Shown one piece after another: positions 1 to 7,860 of a DNA stretch of 64,000 nucleotides. How positions within the stretch are numbered: position 1 is the stretch's first letter; each line of letters opens with the position of its first letter. Origin of the DNA: Mesorhizobium sp. CA8. GTDB lineage: Bacteria; Pseudomonadota; Alphaproteobacteria; Rhizobiales; Rhizobiaceae. The notes under the pieces are model-generated. The model saw only the letters and a program-made list of their open reading frames with translations. It made no database searches and was not told the origin of the DNA. The stretch covers positions 62,001 through 126,000 of the forward strand of contig NZ_JAIUHG010000004.1 in assembly GCF_020164955.1 (NCBI RefSeq), written 5' to 3'. A program made the position numbers and the translations under genes.

Positions 1-412
1 CATGGCCGACCGCATCGGCATCCTCGCCGATGGCATGTTGGTGCAGATCGGCACGCCGCGCGCGATCTATTCTGAGCCGGCTAATCTTCATGTGGCGGCG
101 CGCCTTGGCCAGCCGGCGATCAACCTCTTGCCGGCCGGGCTGCTGCCCGACGGCGACGCGCCGGCCGGAACGACGACGATCGGCGCGCGCACCGAGCATC
201 TCGCGATCGAGAAGGCGATGAACGGCCATGCCGACGGGGTCGTCGACTGGGTCGAGCATTTGGGCGACCAGAACCACCTGCATGTGACGGTTGGGCCGAA
301 GAAGCTGGTGACGCTCACCGATCCGGACACACCTTTAGCCAAAGGGGATAAGGTGACGATCCGCTACATAGCGCCGCTCTATTTCGGCTCGGACGGGCAA
401 AGATTGATGTAG
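1..412 (+). CDS. ABC transporter ATP-binding protein, C-terminal part (partial)
   Basis: Only the end of this gene is in the window; the reading frame is open from base 2 and the 5' part lies outside. What remains starts just after the Walker B/H-loop region (MADRIGILADGMLVQIGTP, the usual segment of sugar-import ATPases of the MalK/UgpC class). It continues into a TOBE-like regulatory domain (IGARTEHL, then VDWVEHLGDQNHLHV). It would energise uptake of a carbohydrate or polyol. The kinase fusion that follows about 60 bases downstream on the same strand suggests the substrate is a glycerol- or ketose-like compound used by these kinases, which is inference from context. Confidence 0.85.
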   Translation, partial: MADRIGILADGMLVQIGTPRAIYSEPANLHVAARLGQPAINLLPAGLLPDGDAPAGTTTIGARTEHLAIEKAMNGHADGVVDWVEHLGDQNHLHVTVGPKKLVTLTDPDTPLAKGDKVTIRYIAPLYFGSDGQRLM

Positions 413-473
413 CCGGCTCGCGCATAAATTTGCAAACCGATTGACGACCGCAGATACGGACTGGACGAAATTC

Positions 474-2114
474 ATGAAGCACTTTTTCAACCGCAAGGAC
501 ACGATCGTCACCGAGGCGCTGGACGGCTTCCTCGCCACGGCGGGATCTGGCACGCTGGCCCGCCTCGACGGCTATCCCGAGATCAAGGTCGTGCTGCGCG
601 CCGAGTGGGACAAGACGAAGGTGGCGATCGTTTCGGGCGGCGGCGCGGGGCATGAACCCTCGCATGCCGGCTTCGTCGGCGCCGGCATGCTAACGGCGGC
701 CGTCTCCGGCGAGATCTTCGCTTCGCCGAGCGTCGAGGCGGTGCTGGCCGCGATCCGCGCGACGACGGGGGCAGCCGGCTGCCTGCTGATCGTGAAGAAC
801 TACACCGGAGACCGGCTCAATTTCGGACTGGCCGCGGAGAAGGCGCGTGCCGAGGGCCTTGCGGTCGAGATGGTGATCGTCGGCGACGATATCGCGCTGC
901 CCGACATCGCGCAGCCGCGCGGCGTTGCCGGCACGTTGTTCGTGCACAAGATCGCCGGGCACCTTTCCGAAACCGGCCGGAACCTTGCATCGGTCGCTGC
1001 CGCGGCGCGCGCGGCGGCCAAGGACATCTTTTCGCTCGGCATCTCGCTTTCCTCCTGTTCGATCCCCGGACAGGCGCATGAGGAGCGCTTCGGCGCTGAC
1101 GATGGCGAGCTCGGCCTCGGCATCCATGGCGAGCCGGGCGTCGAGCGCATCGCGCTGCAGAGCGCCGGGGCATTCGTCGCTGTGATGGCCGAACGCCTTG
1201 CCGCGCGGCTCGATCCCGGCAGCCATTATGCCTTGCTGATCAACAATCTCGGCTCGGTGCCGCCGCTCGAAATGTCTTTGATCGCCAACGCCGTCTTGTC
1301 GTCGCCGCTCGCCAAGGCCGTGACGCTGACGATCGGCCCCGGTCATCTGATGACGGCGCTCAACATGAACGGCTTCTCGCTGTCGCTGCTCAAGCTGAAC
1401 GCGGAACGCGAGGCGGCGCTGCTGGCTCCCGTCGGCCCGCATGCCTGGCTGCCGGCGAAGCCGGTCCGTCAGCCGATCGTTGTCGCGATGGCCAAGCCTG
1501 GCATAGGCACAGCCATAAAGCCCGCCAGCCGCGATGCGGCCGCGGAGCGGCTGATTAGGGCCGTCTGCCAGAAGCTGATCGCGCTCGAAGAGCCGCTCAA
1601 CGCGCTCGATACCAAGGCCGGCGACGGCGACACCGGCTCGACCGTGGCGACGGGCGCGCGCAGCATCCTCGAGCGCATCGACACCCTGCCGCTTGCCGAC
1701 AAGGCCGCAACCGCCGCCGCCATGGGCGATACGCTGGGCACCTCGATGGGCGGCTCCAGCGGCGTGCTTTTGTCGATCTTCTTCACCGCCGCCTCGCGGT
1801 CGCTCGGCACCGGCGCATCGCTCGGCAAGGCCTTGCTCGCGGGGCTCGACCGGATGACCTTCTATGGCGGCGCCAGGGTCGGCGACCGCACGATGGTCGA
1901 TGCGCTGGAGCCGGCGCTGAAAGCCTTTGACGCAAGCGGGCTGGAAGCAGCGGCAGAAGCGGCGCGGCAAGGCGCCGAGGCAACCGCGGCGATGCGGAAG
2001 GCGAAGGCCGGCCGTTCCGCCTATATCGGCAGTCAGCTTGACGTGGCGGATCCCGGCGCCTTCGCGGTCGCCGAAGTTTTCGCTGCCCTGGCGGCTCTGT
2101 TCGCCCCGGCATGA
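474..2114 (+). CDS. Dihydroxyacetone kinase, DhaK-DhaL fusion
   Basis: A 546-residue two-domain kinase. The DhaK half has the substrate motif SGGGAGHEP (residues 54-62) and the histidine that binds the ketose covalently in GIHGEPG (His218). The DhaL half carries the Mg-nucleotide aspartates in DTKAGDGDTG (379-388). Such fusions normally use ATP and phosphorylate dihydroxyacetone, or related short ketoses such as erythrulose. The frame extends upstream to a TTG at 441, but ATG 474 gives the conserved family N-terminus (MKHFFNRKD). It is followed 10 bases later by a separate dhaL and PTS genes, which is redundant because the fusion already has a DhaL domain. The exact substrate cannot be told from sequence. 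Confidence 0.92.
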   Translation: MKHFFNRKDTIVTEALDGFLATAGSGTLARLDGYPEIKVVLRAEWDKTKVAIVSGGGAGHEPSHAGFVGAGMLTAAVSGEIFASPSVEAVLAAIRATTGAAGCLLIVKNYTGDRLNFGLAAEKARAEGLAVEMVIVGDDIALPDIAQPRGVAGTLFVHKIAGHLSETGRNLASVAAAARAAAKDIFSLGISLSSCSIPGQAHEERFGADDGELGLGIHGEPGVERIALQSAGAFVAVMAERLAARLDPGSHYALLINNLGSVPPLEMSLIANAVLSSPLAKAVTLTIGPGHLMTALNMNGFSLSLLKLNAEREAALLAPVGPHAWLPAKPVRQPIVVAMAKPGIGTAIKPASRDAAAERLIRAVCQKLIALEEPLNALDTKAGDGDTGSTVATGARSILERIDTLPLADKAATAAAMGDTLGTSMGGSSGVLLSIFFTAASRSLGTGASLGKALLAGLDRMTFYGGARVGDRTMVDALEPALKAFDASGLEAAAEAARQGAEATAAMRKAKAGRSAYIGSQLDVADPGAFAVAEVFAALAALFAPA

Positions 2115-2124
2115 AGGACAGACA

Positions 2125-2724
2125 ATGGCCGCAGCCGATTTCTCCCGATTGATGGCGGCGGCGGCCGATACGATCGCGGCGCATGCCGAGGAATTGACCG
2201 CGCTCGACCAGGCGATCGGCGACGGCGATCACGGGCTGAACATGAAGCGCGGCTTCGAGGCGGTGCGCGCCGAGGCCGACGCCTTCGCGGCGAAACCGCT
2301 GCCCGACGCGCTGAAGGCGGTCGGCACCAAGCTGGTGATGACCGTGGGCGGTGCCTCCGGCCCCTTGTTCGGCACCTTGTTCATGGCGCTCGGCAAGGAG
2401 CTGCCCGCTGCCCCGGATCGCGACGGGCTGACGGCGGCGCTGGGCAAGGCGATCGAGGCGGTGGCGGCGCGCGGCAAATCGCAGCCGGGACAAAAAACCA
2501 TGCTCGACGTGCTGCAGCCGGTGTATGAGGCACTGGCGCAAGGCAAGACGGCTGGCGAGATCGCCGACGCAGCCGACAAGGCCGCGGAGGCCACGGTGCC
2601 GATGAAGGCCCTGCGCGGGCGCGCCTCCTTCGTAGGAGAGCGCTCGATCGGGCATATGGATGCCGGGGCGCGCTCGACCGCGCTGCTGGTGCGCGCAGTC
2701 GCGGAAGCCATAGAGGGCAATTGA
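2125..2724 (+). CDS. dhaL: Dihydroxyacetone kinase subunit DhaL
   Basis: A 199-residue nucleotide-binding subunit of a PTS-type dihydroxyacetone kinase. DhaL holds ADP/ATP and passes phosphate from DhaM to the ketose on DhaK. The signature ALDQAIGDGDHGLNMKRG (residues 26-43) supplies the metal-binding aspartates. The frame is open far upstream inside the preceding gene, but ATG 2125 fits the family length and the short intergenic spacing. Its stop overlaps the next start by one base (TGATG), so translation of dhaL and the EIIA gene is probably coupled. Its likely partner is the stand-alone DhaK at 5568. Confidence 0.92.
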   Translation: MAAADFSRLMAAAADTIAAHAEELTALDQAIGDGDHGLNMKRGFEAVRAEADAFAAKPLPDALKAVGTKLVMTVGGASGPLFGTLFMALGKELPAAPDRDGLTAALGKAIEAVAARGKSQPGQKTMLDVLQPVYEALAQGKTAGEIADAADKAAEATVPMKALRGRASFVGERSIGHMDAGARSTALLVRAVAEAIEGN

Positions 2725-3113
2725 TGAGCAATGTCGGGATCGTCATCGTGTCGCATTCGCCCCTGGTCGCCGAGGGCACGGCCGACATGGTGCGCCAGAT
2801 GGTGGGCGACGAAGTGCCGCTTGCATGGTGCGGCGGAAACGGCCATGGCGGGCTCGGCACCAGCGTCGAGGCGATCATGGGCGCGATCGACAAGGCCTGG
2901 TCGGAAGCGGGCGTCGCCATACTGGTCGATCTCGGCGGCGCCGAGACCAACTCGGAGATGGCGGTCGAAATGATCGGCGAGCCGCGCTCCCAGAAGATCG
3001 TCGTCTGCAACGCGCCGATCGTCGAGGGCGCCGTGATGGCTGCAACCGAATCCTCCGGCGGCGCCTCGCTCAAGGAAGTGGTGGCGACCGCGCATGAATT
3101 GTCGCCGTCGTGA
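2724..3113 (+). CDS. dhaM: PTS-dependent dihydroxyacetone kinase phosphotransferase subunit DhaM (EIIA domain)
   Basis: A 129-residue mannose-family EIIA domain protein. The phosphorylatable histidine is His11 in VIVSHSPLVAEG. It takes phosphate from HPr and re-phosphorylates ADP bound to DhaL. In Escherichia coli DhaM is a fusion of EIIA, HPr and an EI-like part. Here those parts are separate genes in the same order (EIIA, HPr, Enzyme I). ATG 2724 is preferred over the in-frame TTG at 2721 because it gives the TGATG overlap with dhaL and the normal N-terminus. Confidence 0.9.
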   Translation: MSNVGIVIVSHSPLVAEGTADMVRQMVGDEVPLAWCGGNGHGGLGTSVEAIMGAIDKAWSEAGVAILVDLGGAETNSEMAVEMIGEPRSQKIVVCNAPIVEGAVMAATESSGGASLKEVVATAHELSPS

Positions 3114-3132
3114 ACGAACGGGAACCGACTGA

Positions 3133-3435
3133 ATGTCCGCATCCGCCGAAGCAACGGTCCTGATCACCCACGCGGTGGGACTGCACGCGCGCCCTTCGGT
3201 GAAGTTCACCAAGCTCGCCAAGTCGTTCGCGGCCGAGGTGGAAGTGGCGGTGGCCGCCAACGGTCCCTGGTTCGACGCCAAGAGCATCGTCAAGGTGATG
3301 GCGGCCAAGGCGCCGAAGGGCACCATGCTGCATATCCGCGCTAAGGGCGAGGGCGCGGCCCAGGCGGTGAAAGCGCTGGTCGATCTGGTGCAGCGCGACT
3401 TCGACGAGGACGCGGATCATGCCCGGTCCGCTTGA
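3133..3435 (+). CDS. HPr family phosphocarrier protein
   Basis: A 100-residue HPr. The active-site motif GLHARPSVKF places the phosphocarrier histidine at residue 18, and a serine near position 51 (AKSIVKVM) matches the regulatory-serine region of HPr. It relays phosphate from the Enzyme I encoded next to DhaM. It begins 19 bases after dhaM and overlaps the longest reading of the Enzyme I frame. A dedicated HPr inside a dha operon suggests that this relay is insulated from the cell's general nitrogen-type PTS, although cross-talk is possible. Confidence 0.92.
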   Translation: MSASAEATVLITHAVGLHARPSVKFTKLAKSFAAEVEVAVAANGPWFDAKSIVKVMAAKAPKGTMLHIRAKGEGAAQAVKALVDLVQRDFDEDADHARSA

Positions 3436-3476
3436 GACCGATCTGCATGACGGCAGGCCCGCAAGGAATGCGAGCC

Positions 3477-5051
3477 ATGCGGGCTGAGGGTATCCCTGCC
3501 TCTCCCGGTTACGCCGAAGGCCCGCTGTTCGACCTCGATCAGCCTCCGGCCAGCTACAAGGCCAAGGCCAGCGCCGAGAAAGAACAAGCCGCATTGGTGA
3601 GCGCAATCGGCAAGGCCGTCGGCCGGCTGGCGGCGCTGGTCGAAACCGCCGATGGCGACGCCGCCGGCATCCTCGAATTCCACATCGCCATGCTCGAGGA
3701 CGACGCATTGAGCGGTCCGGCCTTGGCGGCGATCGGCTCCGGGCAGCCGGCGGATGTCGCCTGGCGGACCGCGCTGGACAGCGAGATCGCCGGCTACGAA
3801 GCGTCGGACCAGGACTATTTCCGTGCCCGCGCCGCGGATTTGCGTGACATCCGCGACCAGGTGCTGCGCGCGCTGAGTCAGGACAGCGAGGCCGTGGCAC
3901 CCCCGGGGGCGATCCTCTACGGCGACGACATGGCGCCGACGCGCTTCCTCGAAACAGATTGGAGCGAGGGCGGCGGCATAGCGTTGAGGTCCGGCAGCAC
4001 CGCCAGCCACGTCGCGATGTTGGCACGCTCGCGCGGCGTGCCCATGGTCGTCGGTCTCGGCGACGAGGCTGAAACGCTCACCGGTGTCGCGCTGCTCGAC
4101 GCGGAACACGGCAGGATCATTTTCTCGCCGTCCCAGGCCGAGATCGAAGCCTTCCGGCAATCCGCCTCCTCCTTCGCCGACCGGCTGGGCGCGGCGAAGA
4201 CATTCCTGACTGAGCCGGCGGTGACCAGGGCCGGCACCGCCGTGCGCGTCCAGGTCAACATCGCCTACCCTTCCGACGTCGACGGTATCGATATCGCCAC
4301 CTGTGACGGCGTCGGCCTGATGCGGACCGAATTCCTGTTCGGCAAAACGCTGCCGGACGAGGAGACGCAATACCGTGCCTACCGCAAGGTGCTGGAATGG
4401 GCCGGCGACAAGCCGGTGACCATCCGCACCGTCGATGCCGGCGGGGATAAGCCGGTGCCGGGTTTCACCATCGAGGAAACCAACCCGTTTCTCGGCCTGC
4501 GCGGTATTCGGCTCTCGCTTAAGCGGCGCGACATTTTTCGCGTGCAGATACGGGCATTGCTGCGCGCCGCCATCCACGGCAATCTGAAGGTGATGTTCCC
4601 GATGATCGCCACGCCTGAGGAGTACAGCCAAGCCGCCGCGCTGTTCGCCGAAGAAGAAGCCGCGCTTGCCGCGCAGGGCGTGGCGCACCGGCTTCCGCCG
4701 CTCGGCATCATGGTCGAGGTGCCTTCGGTCGCGCTGGCGCCCGAAGATTTCGCCGATGTCGCCTTCTTCTCGGTCGGCTCCAACGACCTGACGCAATATG
4801 TGATGGCGGCCGCGCGAGACAACGCAGCCGTGGCGCATCTCAACACCGCGCGCCATCCGGCGGTGCTGCGGCTGATTGCTGCGATCACCGCCTTCGGACG
4901 AGCGAAAGGTATTCCGGTCAGCCTATGCGGCGACGCGGGCGGCGATCCGGCAGCCATCCCGGCGCTGATCGAGGCGGGCTTGCGCGACTTATCGGTCGCC
5001 CCTGCGCAACTCGCCATGGCCAAGGCGGCCATCGCCGACGTTGCGGTGTAG
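3477..5051 (+). CDS. PTS Enzyme I (phosphoenolpyruvate-protein phosphotransferase)
   Basis: About 524 residues. It autophosphorylates with PEP and starts the relay to HPr. Visible parts are the short N-terminal strand ASPGYAEG, the phosphohistidine region SGSTASHVAMLARSRGVP (His178), the PEP-binding barrel (GLMRTEFLF, then FLGLRGIRLSL) and the catalytic-cysteine loop SLCGDAGGD near the C-terminus. Starts at TTG 3432, ATG 3447 and ATG 3468 are also open. ATG 3477 has AAGGA at good spacing and gives the usual Enzyme I beginning. There is no GAF domain, so it is not the PtsP nitrogen-type enzyme. Confidence 0.9.
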   Translation: MRAEGIPASPGYAEGPLFDLDQPPASYKAKASAEKEQAALVSAIGKAVGRLAALVETADGDAAGILEFHIAMLEDDALSGPALAAIGSGQPADVAWRTALDSEIAGYEASDQDYFRARAADLRDIRDQVLRALSQDSEAVAPPGAILYGDDMAPTRFLETDWSEGGGIALRSGSTASHVAMLARSRGVPMVVGLGDEAETLTGVALLDAEHGRIIFSPSQAEIEAFRQSASSFADRLGAAKTFLTEPAVTRAGTAVRVQVNIAYPSDVDGIDIATCDGVGLMRTEFLFGKTLPDEETQYRAYRKVLEWAGDKPVTIRTVDAGGDKPVPGFTIEETNPFLGLRGIRLSLKRRDIFRVQIRALLRAAIHGNLKVMFPMIATPEEYSQAAALFAEEEAALAAQGVAHRLPPLGIMVEVPSVALAPEDFADVAFFSVGSNDLTQYVMAAARDNAAVAHLNTARHPAVLRLIAAITAFGRAKGIPVSLCGDAGGDPAAIPALIEAGLRDLSVAPAQLAMAKAAIADVAV

Positions 5052-5058
5052 ACGCGGC

Positions 5059-5490
5059 ATGGCCAAGACCGAGAAGATATCGGAAACAGGCTCGGAAGAG
5101 GCGATCCGCGCCTATAAGACGATCCTGTCGCAGGTCATCGACCAGCGCCCGTCGGGCATGCGCCAGCGCCTTGCCGATGCGCTCGGCAAGCACCGCAGCT
5201 TCGTCACCCAGATCTCGAGCCCGGCCTATTCGATCCCGATCCCATCAAAGCATCTGCCTTCCATCTTTTCCGTCTGCCACTTCAGCCAGGCCGAGCGCGA
5301 CCAGTTCATGGCCGCCTATCACCAGGCGCACCCCGGCAAAGCGCCCGCGGCCTCAGGGCCGCGCAAGACACGCCATGTCTCGCTCATCGTGCCGGATTTC
5401 GGCGACGACAGGCAGAACGCCGCGCTCGACCGGGCGATCAACGAATTCATCCAGAAGATAACCAGCATCGCCGGCAAGGGCAGCGGCTGA
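5059..5490 (+). CDS. Small helix-turn-helix-like protein of the dha operon
   Basis: A 143-residue protein that I do not recognise by name. It follows Enzyme I by 7 bases, so it belongs to the operon. Residues about 30-90 (RLADALGKHRSFVTQI, then IPIPSKHLPSIFSVCHF and a helix with ERDQFMAAYHQAHPG) look like a lambda-repressor/XRE-type helix-turn-helix followed by a short extension. The C-terminal part (HVSLIVPDFGDDRQNAALD) may be a dimerisation or sensing segment. A regulator of the kinase operon is the simplest reading, but this rests on weak pattern similarity and position. An adaptor role is not excluded. Confidence 0.7.
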   Translation: MAKTEKISETGSEEAIRAYKTILSQVIDQRPSGMRQRLADALGKHRSFVTQISSPAYSIPIPSKHLPSIFSVCHFSQAERDQFMAAYHQAHPGKAPAASGPRKTRHVSLIVPDFGDDRQNAALDRAINEFIQKITSIAGKGSG

Positions 5491-5567
5491 GCAAGAGCAA
5501 GTCCAGGAAGTATGTCGCGGTTTTCCGTTCGGGATTGCGTAAACTGAAGACAGTCGGGAGGACCGTC

Positions 5568-6554
5568 ATGAAGAAATTCATCAATTCGGTGGACACGGTG
5601 CTGGCCGAAAGCCTCGATGGCTTTGCGGCGGCTCATGCCGATATCCTCGTGCTCGGAGACGACCGCAAATTCATCCGCCGCAGGGCGTTGAAGCCCGGCA
5701 AAGTGGCGCTGATCTCGGGCGGCGGCTCCGGCCACGAGCCGCTGCATGGAGGTTTTGTCGGCCACGGCATGCTGGACGCCGCCTGCCCCGGCCAGGTCTT
5801 CACCTCGCCGACGCCCGACCAGATGCTGGCGGCCGTTGAGGCCGTCGACACCGGCGCCGGCTGCCTGTTCATCGTCAAGAACTATGAGGGCGATGTGATG
5901 AATTTCGACATGGCGGCAGAAATGGCGGACGGCGTGCTGCAAGTGGTGACCAATGACGACGTCGCGGTCGAGAACTCGTCCTACACGACCGGACGGCGCG
6001 GGGTGGCCGGCACGCTGGTGGTGGAAAAGATCGTCGGCGCGGCGGCCGAGCAAGGCATGGCCCTGCCCGATCTCAAGGCGCTGGGCGAGCGCGTCAATGC
6101 CGCGACGCGCTCCATGGGCGTGGCGCTGACCAGCGGCACGGTGCCGGCCGCCGGCAAGCCGACCTTCGAGATCGGCGATGGCGAGATGGAATTCGGCGTC
6201 GGCATCCATGGCGAGCCCGGCCGGCGCCGCGACGCATTGAAGAGCGCCGATGCCATCGCCGAGGAGGTCTGCGCGGCGATCGCCGGAGACCTTGGCGACC
6301 GCGCCAAAGGACCGGCGCTGCTGTTCGTCAACGGCTTCGGCAGCACGCCGTCGATGGAGCTCTATCTGATGTACAACAGCGCCCGCAGGATGTTCGAGAA
6401 GCAGGGCGTGACGGTGGTCCGCTCGCTCGTCGGGTCCTATGTCACCTCGCTCGACATGGCGGGATGCTCGATCACGCTGACCATGCTGGACGACGAAACG
6501 TCAACATTATGGGACGCGCCGGTACACACAGCGGCGCTGCGCTGGGGCATTTAG
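5568..6554 (+). CDS. dhaK: Dihydroxyacetone kinase subunit DhaK (stand-alone)
   Basis: A 328-residue ketose-binding subunit with SGGGSGHEPLHGGFVGHGM near residue 55 and the covalent-binding histidine in GVGIHGEPG. ATG 5568 has a clear ribosome site (GGGAGGAC); the open frame reaches 33 bases further but gives a non-family N-terminus. There is no DhaL domain, so it must work with the free DhaL, DhaM, HPr and Enzyme I upstream. This makes it the PTS-type kinase, while the fusion at 474 is probably the ATP-type enzyme. Two DhaK proteins of different architecture in one operon suggest two substrates or two phosphoryl donors. Confidence 0.92.
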   Translation: MKKFINSVDTVLAESLDGFAAAHADILVLGDDRKFIRRRALKPGKVALISGGGSGHEPLHGGFVGHGMLDAACPGQVFTSPTPDQMLAAVEAVDTGAGCLFIVKNYEGDVMNFDMAAEMADGVLQVVTNDDVAVENSSYTTGRRGVAGTLVVEKIVGAAAEQGMALPDLKALGERVNAATRSMGVALTSGTVPAAGKPTFEIGDGEMEFGVGIHGEPGRRRDALKSADAIAEEVCAAIAGDLGDRAKGPALLFVNGFGSTPSMELYLMYNSARRMFEKQGVTVVRSLVGSYVTSLDMAGCSITLTMLDDETSTLWDAPVHTAALRWGI

Positions 6555-6827
6555 AGGCGCAAGGAAAGCTGCGAACCTGGCTTAGGCAGGTGTTTTCGAG
6601 GCAACGGCTACTACAGTGGACAGCTTACCTGCCTTGCGCAGAACTGGCGCTTGATATTGCTTCTTGGTCATTTTCATGCCTCCGACTCCAGGTCGTGAGA
6701 ATGCGGCAAGCTATTCACACTGTCAATTCATGCGTGAGCTTCGCCCTCTCGCTGCTGGCGTCCCTGATGCTTTTCTGCAACCATATCCGCCATATCTGTC
6801 TTCTATAACCAATCCCGACCAGATTTG

Positions 6828-7853
6828 ATGCTGCCATCTCTTGCCCCCGCCGATGAAAAACTGCTGCTGACCTTCGCCGACCCCGAGGCACCGGCTGCTG
6901 TCGGCAGGGATGTTGCGGCTAAAACTCTGCTGGCGCTGCTCGTCAACGCCCAGTTTCACGGCGTGCTGCCGATCATGCTGCGCAAACTCAGGGAGATCGG
7001 TGGCGCTCGACTGCCGCAGGACCCAACCCTGCAGCGGAGACTGTCGGAGTTGCGCGACGAGGCGACGATGGCGACCGGCCAATCGATGCTGCTGCAATAT
7101 CACGGCGACCGCATCATGAAGGCGCTGGCGGCAAAGGGCGTGCCGGCCCGGATCGTCAAGGGGCCGGTGTTCGCGCGCAAGCTCTATAGCCAGGTTGCGG
7201 ACCGTCCCTTCACCGACATCGACATTCTCGTCGATCCCGCCAGCATCGAGGCGGCCAACCGGACGATCGGCGAATGCGGCTTCGAGCTCGGCAGCGACGA
7301 GCCCCGGTCGCATGAACTGCAGGAATTCAAATGGCTGGAGAAAGAGAACTCCAGCCTGCTGGTCGAATTGCATGGCAATCTGGTGCACGACACCGGCATG
7401 CGCAGACGCCTGTCGCTTGGCTTCCGCGAGTTGCAGGCAATCGACGGCAGCGAAACCGACACGCCGGCCGCGCTGCTCACCATTGCCATCGTCCATGCCG
7501 CCGGCGGCCACAAGTTCCACCGCCTGCAGCTGTGCGTCGACGTGCTGCAAGGCGTGCGGGCGCTGAAATCGCCCCAAGCGGAAGCGCGGCTGCTCGATGC
7601 CGCCCGGATGACCGGCATCGAGCTCGAGCTGGCCACGGTCCTCAACGTCACCGGACGCCTGTTCGCCGCGCCGCGCGCGATCGAGCTCGCCGACCGCATC
7701 AAGCCGGACCTCTCGATCCGACTGGCCAAATGGCTGATCACCGGCAACATGCTGCTTCGGGTCAATTCTCGCGAGAAGCTGCGCTCGCGCCTCAGCCGCG
7801 ATGCCTTCCGCTGGGTCCAGAGGCTGGCACGGCCGCGACCATATCCAGCCTGA
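6828..7853 (+). CDS. Nucleotidyltransferase family protein (lasso/RiPP-associated type)
   Basis: A 341-residue protein of the uncharacterised nucleotidyltransferase group found beside HPr-kinase-like and PqqD/B2 genes. The metal-binding pair is in DRPFTDIDILVDP (Asp130, Asp132), preceded by the helix ending VKGP (residues 110-113). It resembles the protein at 33896 in the lasso cluster. In the lasso peptide pseudomycoidin, such a protein acts with the kinase to decorate a phosphorylated C-terminus, as I recall the literature. The start is ATG 6828, with a TTG one codon earlier. It is 7 bases from the formyltransferase and converges on the kinase/B2/PqqD genes. Its substrate is unknown. Confidence 0.8.
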   Translation: MLPSLAPADEKLLLTFADPEAPAAVGRDVAAKTLLALLVNAQFHGVLPIMLRKLREIGGARLPQDPTLQRRLSELRDEATMATGQSMLLQYHGDRIMKALAAKGVPARIVKGPVFARKLYSQVADRPFTDIDILVDPASIEAANRTIGECGFELGSDEPRSHELQEFKWLEKENSSLLVELHGNLVHDTGMRRRLSLGFRELQAIDGSETDTPAALLTIAIVHAAGGHKFHRLQLCVDVLQGVRALKSPQAEARLLDAARMTGIELELATVLNVTGRLFAAPRAIELADRIKPDLSIRLAKWLITGNMLLRVNSREKLRSRLSRDAFRWVQRLARPRPYPA

Positions 7854-7860
7854 GCTCGGC

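Noticed and set aside
690..4856. Long minus-strand frames opposite the dha genes
   Set aside because: They are rich in Arg, Gly and His, as expected for shadows of GC-rich genes, and lack any conserved motif.
6464..6808. A 114-codon plus-strand frame after the second dhaK
   Set aside because: It overlaps the dhaK end in another frame, has no family pattern and lies mostly in lower-complexity intergenic DNA; the 6555-6827 gap shows no other gene.
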